64,000 nucleotides of DNA, taken from the NCBI RefSeq assembly GCF_000647975.1, contig NZ_JFKE01000004.1, forward strand, positions 1-64,000, in the 5' to 3' direction. This DNA comes from Actibacterium mucosum KCTC 23349. GTDB taxonomy: Bacteria > Pseudomonadota > Alphaproteobacteria > Rhodobacterales > Rhodobacteraceae. Below, one piece after another: positions 10,172 through 16,665 of the stretch (position 1 is its first letter; each line of letters begins with the position of its first letter). A program made the translations under genes and the position numbers. The notes under the pieces are model-generated. The model was not told the DNA's origin and made no database searches. It saw only the letters and a list, made by a program, of their open reading frames with translations.

Positions 10172-11068
10172 ATGGCTGAGATCTCCCAAACCATCGCCAC
10201 CCCTGCTGCGCCGCCGCGTCGGCGGTTCCGCTGGGGCCGTGTATTTGACCACGCCGTCCTGATCCTCGGCTCGGCCTTCATGCTGATGCCTGTGCTGTTG
10301 GCCCTGACCACGATGAGCTTTAGCGACGTTCAGATCGAGCGGCAGGGGATCATCTTTGGCCTGTCCGACCAAATGGGCGCGAATTTCACCAAGGCAATGA
10401 CCGAGAAGTCGGGTTTTACCGAGGCGATCACCGGCACGCGCATGCTGATGAACTCGTTCATTTTGGGCATTGGTTTCGCGCTGGGAAAAATCGTCATCTC
10501 GATGATGGCGGCTTATGCAATTGTCTATTTCCGGCTGCGCTTTGCAACTTTCGCCTTCTGGATCATCTTCACCACGCTGCTGCTTCCGCTTGAGGTGCGC
10601 ATCCTGCCGTCTTACGAGGTGGTGCAGGGAATGGGTCTGACCAATACCTATACAGGGTTGATCGTACCCCTGATTGCATCGGCCACGGGCACGTTCTTCT
10701 TCCGACAGTTCTTCCGGTCGGTCCCCGAAGAGATGATCGAGGCCGCACGGATCGACGGTGCCGGCCCGGTGAAGTTCTTTATCGATATCCTGGTACCGCT
10801 CAGCCGCACGATGATCGCGGCGATCTTCATCATCATGTTTGTCTTCGGCTGGAACCAATATCTGTGGCCCACCTTGATCACCACCGAAGAGGGTCTGTTC
10901 ACCCTGGTGCGCGGGATCAAGCAGATCATCCAGGTTTTCGAAGGCGCAACCATTCCCGAATACGGCAAGGGGTTGGCTCTGGCGGTCATTGCCATGATCC
11001 CACCCGTCGCCATCGTGGTGTTTTTCCAGAACTGGTTCGTCAAGGGCCTGGTGGAATCCGAGAAATAA
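10172..11068 (+). CDS. ugpE: Sugar/glycerol-3-phosphate ABC transporter permease UgpE
   Basis: Second membrane subunit of the importer, 298 residues and about six membrane segments. The EAA loop is present as EEMIEAARIDGAGPVKFFID, and the family C terminus IVVFFQNWFVKGLVESEK is intact. An excellent AAGGAGG ribosome-binding site precedes the ATG. The gene follows ugpA after 11 bases and is followed by ugpC after 9, so the three are one operon. Confidence 0.92.
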   Translation: MAEISQTIATPAAPPRRRFRWGRVFDHAVLILGSAFMLMPVLLALTTMSFSDVQIERQGIIFGLSDQMGANFTKAMTEKSGFTEAITGTRMLMNSFILGIGFALGKIVISMMAAYAIVYFRLRFATFAFWIIFTTLLLPLEVRILPSYEVVQGMGLTNTYTGLIVPLIASATGTFFFRQFFRSVPEEMIEAARIDGAGPVKFFIDILVPLSRTMIAAIFIIMFVFGWNQYLWPTLITTEEGLFTLVRGIKQIIQVFEGATIPEYGKGLALAVIAMIPPVAIVVFFQNWFVKGLVESEK

Positions 11069-11077
11069 GAGGCAGAA

Positions 11078-12142
11078 ATGGCCAAAGTTAGCTTGCAAGA
11101 CATTCGCAAAGTATATCCCAACGGCGCCGAGGCGGTGACGCCCTCCAGCTTCGACATCGACGATGGCGAGTTGATCGTGCTGGTCGGCCCATCGGGCTGC
11201 GGCAAGTCCACGCTGCTGCGCATGGTGGCAGGACTGGAAGACATCACCGAAGGCACGCTGCGCATCGGCGACCGGGTGGTCAACGACGTGGACCCCGCCG
11301 ACCGCGACATCGCGATGGTGTTTCAGAACTATGCGCTCTACCCGCATATGTCGGTTTACAAGAACATGGCCTACGGGCTGAAAAACCGCAAATTGCCCAA
11401 GGACGAGATCGACACCAAGGTGCGTCAGGCGGCCGAGATGCTGAACCTGACCGAGTTCCTGGAACGCCGCCCCAGCCAGCTGTCGGGCGGCCAGCGTCAG
11501 CGCGTGGCCATGGGCCGTGCAATCGTGCGCGAACCGGCGCTGTTCCTGTTTGACGAGCCGCTGTCGAACCTGGATGCCAAGCTGCGCAACCAGATGCGGA
11601 TCGAGATCCGGTCGCTGCAGCGCCGCGTTAACGTAACCTCGATGTATGTGACCCACGATCAGGTCGAGGCGATGACCATGGCCGACCGCATCATTGTGCT
11701 GAACCATGGCCGAATCGAGCAAATCGGCACCCCGTCCGAGATCTATAACACGCCGGCCTCAACCTTTGTGGCCAGCTTCATGGGCGCCCCGCCGATGAAC
11801 CTGATGCCGGCCACGTATGACGGTGCGGGCTACGTTCGGATTGGCGACAAGTCAGTGGCCGTGATTGCCAATGGTGCACCGAAATCTGATGTCCAGTTTG
11901 GCGTGCGTCCCGAAAACGTGTCGCTGACGGGTGTGCCCAAGGGTGCCGCCCTTCCCTTCACGCTGGATCTGGTTGAAGAACTGGGTGCATCGCGTCTGCT
12001 GCATGGCCGGATCGAAGGGCATTCCTTTGTCGTCAACACCGCCAACACCACCCGCATTCCGGACGGCCCGACCTATCTGGACATTCCAGCCGAGGCCGTG
12101 CACCTGTTTGCCCCCGACACCGGCCAGCGTTTGAGCGCCTGA
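11078..12142 (+). CDS. ugpC: ABC transporter ATP-binding protein UgpC
   Basis: Energising ATPase of the Ugp importer, 354 residues, cytosolic and peripheral to UgpA/UgpE. Walker A GPSGCGKST, signature LSGGQRQRVAMGRA and Walker B LFLFDEPLSNLDAKLR are intact. The C terminus carries the regulatory MOI/TOBE region typical of MalK/UgpC proteins. It is the last gene of the operon and is followed by a 13-pair hairpin. No ugpQ phosphodiesterase gene is attached, unlike in E. coli. Confidence 0.93.
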   Translation: MAKVSLQDIRKVYPNGAEAVTPSSFDIDDGELIVLVGPSGCGKSTLLRMVAGLEDITEGTLRIGDRVVNDVDPADRDIAMVFQNYALYPHMSVYKNMAYGLKNRKLPKDEIDTKVRQAAEMLNLTEFLERRPSQLSGGQRQRVAMGRAIVREPALFLFDEPLSNLDAKLRNQMRIEIRSLQRRVNVTSMYVTHDQVEAMTMADRIIVLNHGRIEQIGTPSEIYNTPASTFVASFMGAPPMNLMPATYDGAGYVRIGDKSVAVIANGAPKSDVQFGVRPENVSLTGVPKGAALPFTLDLVEELGASRLLHGRIEGHSFVVNTANTTRIPDGPTYLDIPAEAVHLFAPDTGQRLSA

Positions 12143-12153
12143 TTACAGCCAAG

Positions 12154-12186
12154 GCCTCTGACACAACCAAATCTTGTGTCAGAGGC
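12154..12186 (+). terminator. Strong hairpin after the ugp operon
   Basis: A perfect 13-pair stem (left arm GCCTCTGACACAA at 12154-12166, right arm TTGTGTCAGAGGC at 12174-12186) with a 7-base loop starts 11 bases after the ugpC stop. No long T run follows. It either terminates with help from the stem alone or stabilises the 3' end of the message. Confidence 0.65.
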
Positions 12187-12254
12187 ATCGTGTACCTCGG
12201 TATGTGATCACCTCTGGCCAACGCGTTTTAGAAAAGGCCTGTGCCTAAGGGCGA

Positions 12255-12821
12255 TTAGGAATCGTAGTTGCAAGTGTCCCAGGGGCCATAGAACATCAGT
12301 GTATGCCCCGGCAAAGCATCGATAAGCGTTTCCCCCTGTGGGTCGTCGCCTTCATCGTCTTCGCGGACCACCAATCCAAAGCTGTGGCCGTAAAACACTC
12401 TCGAAAACGGCTTGACCCAAATCTCTGACGTCACCGTGGCATCGATCTTGGCCAATAGTTTCGGAACGACATCTGTGGCGGTGCGGCAATCTGCATCGCC
12501 GCGCAGCCCGCAATTTATCACTTCGCAAGAGATCAGGTGACCCTCTTTGTCAAAAACATAGGCCGTAACGAAGTCGCGCACCTTGCCATCTTCAACCGCC
12601 AGCTGGAAATCGATCCAATAGCCGTTCCCCTGCTTGGTCTTTCCGACATGTTGCAGGTGTTCGTCATCGGGCGCCAGTGGGAAGCCTGTTTGGGTTACGT
12701 CAGTGCCCTCGACCGCGTCGGCAGAGCTCTCATCCATCTTGGGATGAGGGTCACCTCGACGCCGTGGCCGTCCAAACACGCGCCCCAAGACCTGTCTCAA
12801 GAAACCAACCACGCGCTTCAC
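12255..12821 (-). CDS. Hypothetical protein
   Basis: A 188-residue protein of no recognised family. The start drawn here is a GTG (encoding MKRVVGFLRQVLGRVFGRP...) giving a basic, possibly amphipathic N terminus. An internal ATG (MDESSADAVEG...) about 28 residues in is an alternative. The body is acidic, with three cysteines in CEVINCGLRGDADC and a further one near the C terminus. It lies 23 bases after another minus-strand hypothetical gene and may share its transcript. Function unknown. Confidence 0.6.
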   Translation of the reverse strand: MKRVVGFLRQVLGRVFGRPRRRGDPHPKMDESSADAVEGTDVTQTGFPLAPDDEHLQHVGKTKQGNGYWIDFQLAVEDGKVRDFVTAYVFDKEGHLISCEVINCGLRGDADCRTATDVVPKLLAKIDATVTSEIWVKPFSRVFYGHSFGLVVREDDEGDDPQGETLIDALPGHTLMFYGPWDTCNYDS

Positions 12822-12844
12822 CTACAAAGTTCGACCAATCAGGT

Positions 12845-13264
12845 TCACGGAATTTGTATGTCTGCGCGATCAAATCGTACAGTGCTTTGTACGCCGTCCA
12901 GATAGGTGATGGTAATTGTGACATATTCCACGGAACCCAGGGGCAATCCAACAAAGGGCAGCGCGCCGTTTTCCATTTTCAGGGCGTTTGGGGCGGGCTC
13001 TTCGCGATAGCAGGGTTCGGCCTCGAACAGTTGATCCGCCACATCGGTATTCACCCCGTAAGCGATGGCAAACAACCCGCAACGGAAACTGGCCAAATGC
13101 GTGAAATACAAAAGATCCTGGCCTTCGTATTCGCGAACCGCGATCCAGTTGGCCTGAGTGACCTCAAGTATGGGTCGCACCTCTTCGGCAGTTGTAAACG
13201 CCGCGACAGGACTGCCACTGAACAAGGCGGCAGTGATCAAAGGCAGGGCAACAGAAATCTTCAT
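12845..13264 (-). CDS. Hypothetical exported protein
   Basis: A 139-residue protein with a clear Sec signal peptide (MKISVALPLITAALFSGSPVAAF, cleavage after about residue 22). The mature part is small with two cysteines (RCGLF and EPCYREE) that could form a disulfide in the periplasm, and ends in a beta-rich segment (VEYVTITITYLDGVQSTVRF). I recognise no domain. It is the first gene of a two-gene minus-strand unit, divergent from the gene at 13361, with a 14-base palindrome in the shared promoter region. Confidence 0.65.
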   Translation of the reverse strand: MKISVALPLITAALFSGSPVAAFTTAEEVRPILEVTQANWIAVREYEGQDLLYFTHLASFRCGLFAIAYGVNTDVADQLFEAEPCYREEPAPNALKMENGALPFVGLPLGSVEYVTITITYLDGVQSTVRFDRADIQIP

Positions 13265-13301
13265 GCAACATTCTCCTGCTATGGCTGGGCATATCGGGCT
13301 G

Positions 13302-13315
13302 GCCCCTTAAGGGGC
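13302..13315. promoter_or_regulatory. 14-base perfect palindrome in a divergent promoter region
   Basis: GCCCCTTAAGGGGC reads the same on both strands and sits between the start codons at 13264 and 13361. A TATAGT hexamer lies just downstream at 13323-13328. It could be an operator for a dimeric regulator controlling the divergent hypothetical genes. No regulator gene is adjacent. Confidence 0.4.
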
Positions 13316-13360
13316 TTGCAGCCTATAGTACCGCAAAAAGTGGCTTAGGCAGGGACGAGT

Positions 13361-14365
13361 ATGGCTGCAAAGAAACCAAAACGCCAAAAGTTCAACATCG
13401 TCGTCGTGGGGCAAACCGGGCGTTTGTCCTTCGAAGCCATCATGTTTTTGGCCAGTCTGCGCGAAAGCGACCCGGATTTTCCCGGCCGCGTGTTTGTTGC
13501 CGAACCGCAACCGGGGCCTAAATGGCCCGGCGATCCGCGTGTCAGCCCACAGCCTGCCCGCGAATTGATCGAGAGTTTTGGCGCCGAGATCGTGCCCTTC
13601 GAAAGCCGTGACTTCGGCTGGGCCTATCAATACGGCAACAAGATCGAATGTCTGGAAGCCCTGCCCAAGGGCGAACCGTTCGTCTTTTTTGATACCGATA
13701 CGCTGGTTACCGGCAAACTGTCAGAAGTGCCCTTTGACTTTTCTCGCCCATCCGCGTCGATGCAACGCGAGGGCACATGGCCAACGATCGAGCTTTATGG
13801 CCCCGGCTATACCGAGATATGGAAATCCCTCTATGACAAATTCGGGCTGGATTTCGAAGGCAGCCTGGATACCAGCCAGCCGGACGAATACTGGCAGCGC
13901 TACATGTATTTCAACGCCGGCTGGTTCTTTGGCCCCTGCCCCCACGCGTTCGGCGCAAAGTTTCGCGAATACGCCGTGGCGATACGTGACGATGCCCCGG
14001 CCCCGCTGGTGTGTCAGCCAATGGACCCCTGGCTGGACCAGATCGCGCTGCCGTTGGTGGTCCACGCAATGGGCGGTGGTCGTCCGGGTCCGGAACTGGA
14101 TGGGCTGGATGGCGACGTGACCTGCCACTGGCGTGTGTTGCCACTGGCCTATGCGCGAGAAGACGACAGCGTGATCAGCCTGTTGGAATCCGTCACGGCG
14201 CCCAACAAGATCAAGAAGGTCATCAAGCTGTATGAGCCGATCAAGCGCATGATTTTCCAGTCAAAAGGCCAGAAAGTCCGCGCGATGTTCGACCGCTCTA
14301 ACCTGCCCCCGCGCGAACAGATGATCCGCAACCAGATCAAAAAGGCCAACCTCTGGATGCGATAA
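13361..14365 (+). CDS. Putative GT-A-fold glycosyltransferase-like protein
   Basis: A 334-residue cytosolic protein. It opens with a Rossmann-like strand (KFNIVVVGQTGRLSFEAIMFL) and has a DxD-type motif in FVFFDTDTLVTG near residues 105-116. This pattern of FDTD after a run of hydrophobic residues is typical of nucleotide-sugar binding in GT-A glycosyltransferases. The basic C terminus (KKVIKLYEPIKRMIFQSKGQ) could contact membrane or acceptor. No sugar-synthesis genes surround it, so its substrate is unknown. The glycosyltransferase reading is an inference from one motif. Confidence 0.6.
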   Translation: MAAKKPKRQKFNIVVVGQTGRLSFEAIMFLASLRESDPDFPGRVFVAEPQPGPKWPGDPRVSPQPARELIESFGAEIVPFESRDFGWAYQYGNKIECLEALPKGEPFVFFDTDTLVTGKLSEVPFDFSRPSASMQREGTWPTIELYGPGYTEIWKSLYDKFGLDFEGSLDTSQPDEYWQRYMYFNAGWFFGPCPHAFGAKFREYAVAIRDDAPAPLVCQPMDPWLDQIALPLVVHAMGGGRPGPELDGLDGDVTCHWRVLPLAYAREDDSVISLLESVTAPNKIKKVIKLYEPIKRMIFQSKGQKVRAMFDRSNLPPREQMIRNQIKKANLWMR

Positions 14366-14401
14366 CTGTCTGTCGGTGCATCCTTCCTCTTTCCCACGCA
14401 C

Positions 14402-14438
14402 CCCATTCACGCATAGGCTACACGCAACTGTGAATGGG
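14402..14438 (+). promoter_or_regulatory. Hairpin overlapping the metY ribosome-binding site
   Basis: A perfect 9-base inverted repeat, CCCATTCAC (14402-14410) and GTGAATGGG (14430-14438), encloses a 19-base loop. Its right arm contains the first two G of the GGAGG Shine-Dalgarno sequence (14437-14441) of metY. When formed in RNA the stem would restrict ribosome access. No known SAM riboswitch consensus was recognised. Confidence 0.5.
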
Positions 14439-14446
14439 AGGACATC

Positions 14447-15736
14447 ATGACAGACACACCCTTTGGCTTTGAAACGCTGCAGGTTCACGCCGGTGCGCGC
14501 CCCGACCCGGCCACCGGTGCGCGGCAAACACCGATCTATCAATCAACCGCGTTTGTGTTCCGCGATGCCGATCACGCTGCGGCGTTGTTCAACCTGCAAG
14601 AGGTTGGATACATCTATTCGCGCCTGACCAACCCCACGGTTGCGGTGCTGCAGGAACGCATTGCCACGCTTGAGGGCGGCCAGGGGGCGGTATGCTGCTC
14701 GTCCGGTCACGCGGCGCAGATCATGGCGCTGTTCCCGCTGATGGGGCCGGGGCTGAACATCGTTGCCTCGTCGCGCCTTTACGGCGGCACGATCACGCAG
14801 TTCAGCCAGACGATCAAACGCTTTGGTTGGTCGTGTACCTTTGTGGATTTCGACGATCTGGACGCGGTCAAGGCGGCCATCGACGACAATACGCGCGCGG
14901 TGTTCTGCGAGTCGATCGCCAACCCCGGCGGCTATATCACCGATCTGGACGCCATCGCGGCCATCGCCAATGACGCGCAGATCCCGCTGATCGTCGACAA
15001 TACCTCGGCCTCGCCCTATCTGTGCCGGCCCATCGAACATGGCGCCACGCTGGTGGTGCATTCCACCACCAAATACATGACCGGCAACGGCACGGTCACC
15101 GGCGGCGCCATCGTGGATTCGGGCAATTTCAACTGGACCGCCTCGGGCAAGTTCCCGTCGCTGTCCGAACCCGAACCGGCCTATCACGGGTTGAAGTTCC
15201 ACGAGACCTTCGGTCCGCTGGCCTTCACCTTCCACTCTATCGCCATCGGCTTGCGCGATCTTGGCATGACAATGAACCCGCAAGGGGCGCATTACACGCT
15301 GATGGGGCTGGAAACGCTGAGCCTGCGGATGGACAAACACGTGGCTAACGCCATGGAAGTCGCGCAATGGCTGGAAAACGACCCGCGCATCGAAAAGGTC
15401 ACCTATGCCGGGCTGCCCTCATCGCCTTATGCGTCGCGCGTGCCGCAGATCTGTCCCAAGGGCGCCGGGGCGCTGTTCACCTTTGCCATCAAGGGCGGCT
15501 ACGAGGCCTGCGTGAAACTGGTGGATTCGGTAGAGTTGTTCAGCCACGTGGCCAACCTGGGCGACGCGCGGTCGCTGATCATCCACTCGGCCTCGACCAC
15601 GCACCGCCAGCTGACACCCGAACAGCAAGAGGCCGCCGGTGCCGCGCCCAACGTTGTTCGTGTTTCCATCGGCACAGAAAACGCCGCCGACATCATTGCC
15701 GACCTGGATCAGGCTTTGGCCAAAGCGACGGCGTAA
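14447..15736 (+). CDS. metY: O-acetylhomoserine aminocarboxypropyltransferase (sulfhydrylase)
   Basis: PLP enzyme making homocysteine from O-acetylhomoserine and sulfide in the direct-sulfhydrylation route to methionine. The 429-residue length matches MetY rather than the shorter MetB/MetC/MetZ. N-terminal FGFETLQVHAGARPDPATGARQ and YSRLTNPTVAVLQERIA are signatures. The PLP lysine lies in VVHSTTKYMTGNGT, and C-terminal FSHVANLGDARSLIIHSAS is the substrate-binding region. It is monocistronic and preceded by a hairpin covering part of its ribosome-binding site. Confidence 0.94.
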   Translation: MTDTPFGFETLQVHAGARPDPATGARQTPIYQSTAFVFRDADHAAALFNLQEVGYIYSRLTNPTVAVLQERIATLEGGQGAVCCSSGHAAQIMALFPLMGPGLNIVASSRLYGGTITQFSQTIKRFGWSCTFVDFDDLDAVKAAIDDNTRAVFCESIANPGGYITDLDAIAAIANDAQIPLIVDNTSASPYLCRPIEHGATLVVHSTTKYMTGNGTVTGGAIVDSGNFNWTASGKFPSLSEPEPAYHGLKFHETFGPLAFTFHSIAIGLRDLGMTMNPQGAHYTLMGLETLSLRMDKHVANAMEVAQWLENDPRIEKVTYAGLPSSPYASRVPQICPKGAGALFTFAIKGGYEACVKLVDSVELFSHVANLGDARSLIIHSASTTHRQLTPEQQEAAGAAPNVVRVSIGTENAADIIADLDQALAKATA

Positions 15737-15748
15737 AAAACCAAACAG

Positions 15749-15789
15749 CGATCAGCCGGTCAAAAGCGCCAATCGCGCCCGGCTGATCG
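15749..15789. terminator. Hairpin between metY and the SIMPL gene
   Basis: Perfect 11-base arms, CGATCAGCCGG (15749-15759) and CCGGCTGATCG (15779-15789), separated by 19 bases. On the minus strand the stem is followed within about 10 bases by a run of T (plus-strand A run at 15735-15740), so it may end the SIMPL transcript as well as metY. Confidence 0.55.
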
Positions 15790-15826
15790 TCACACCCGCT
15801 ATCACGGCGCGCCCGGATCGAGGGTG

Positions 15827-16510
15827 TCACTCGATCGCATAAACCAGCGATACCTGCGCAGACACGGCCAACTCACCCGGTGCGATCGGCACGTCAGCGG
15901 CAAAACTGCGCGCGGCTTCCATCATTGGCATGGGTGAAGGCGAAGCGCCCCCGGCCTCGCTGAGGCTTTGCAATTCGCCGAGTTCTACACCTGCTGCAAC
16001 GGCATAAAGCTCGGCCTTGCGGCGGGCCTCGGTGACGGCTGCCTTGCGCGCCTCATCCATCGCGGGATCGGGGTCCTGCAATCCAAAGGCAACGCCTTGG
16101 AAACGGTTTGCACCGTCCCGGATCACCGCATCCAAAATGCCGCCAAGCTGGTCCAAATCCCGAACACGAACCGTCACCATATTGCTGGCATTGAACCCGT
16201 CCACCCGCCGGTTGGTGCCAGAGGAATTGTTCCACACCATGTAGAGGTTCAGCCCCGAGGTCTGAATATCGCGCGCCTCGATCCCCGCCTGTTCCAATGT
16301 TTGAAAAACGGCGGCCGTTCCGCGAGACACCTCGGCCATCGCGTCGCTGGCCGATTTCCTTGCCGCCTCGACGCCAAGGGTTATGGTCGCCATGTCCGGC
16401 TTGGCGGTAACCTCGGCCCGCCCGGTTACTGTGATCAGACGTTTGTCCATGTCAGCCATGGCAGGCATCGCGATACCGATCGCAACCAGCAAAGTCAGGA
16501 AAAATCGCAT
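15827..16510 (-). CDS. SIMPL (DUF541) domain periplasmic protein
   Basis: A 227-residue exported protein. The signal peptide (MRFFLTLLVAIGIAMPAMA) is followed by KRLITVTGRAEVTAKPDMATITLGVEA, the unmistakable start of SIMPL/DUF541 domains. The ITG-V-GR opening, the alternating YMVWNNSSGTNRRVDGFNASNMVTVRV strand region and the AELYAVAAGVELGELQSLSE end all fit. Family members occur in the bacterial cell envelope and in oxidative-stress contexts, but no activity is established. I chose the ATG at 16510, which has GGAGAG upstream and starts the signal peptide. Confidence 0.85.
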   Translation of the reverse strand: MRFFLTLLVAIGIAMPAMADMDKRLITVTGRAEVTAKPDMATITLGVEAARKSASDAMAEVSRGTAAVFQTLEQAGIEARDIQTSGLNLYMVWNNSSGTNRRVDGFNASNMVTVRVRDLDQLGGILDAVIRDGANRFQGVAFGLQDPDPAMDEARKAAVTEARRKAELYAVAAGVELGELQSLSEAGGASPSPMPMMEAARSFAADVPIAPGELAVSAQVSLVYAIE

Positions 16511-16665
16511 AAAACTCTCCAAATCTAGGCATTTCGCACCCGTTAGACGCAACAAATCACAAATTCCTTTGCATTGCGCGAAATGCTCGGCAATATCCTG
16601 CCACATCAGGGGTAAGGGGATATGTCGGGCTGTCAGGTTCGACCGATAGACGATAGATTTTTAAC

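Noticed and set aside
10157-11722. 521-residue minus-strand frame across ugpE and ugpC
   Set aside because: Antisense to two well-defined transporter genes.
14366-14446. SAM-II or SAM/SAH riboswitch before metY
   Set aside because: The hairpin lacks the conserved pseudoknot elements of either class; kept only as an unassigned leader structure.
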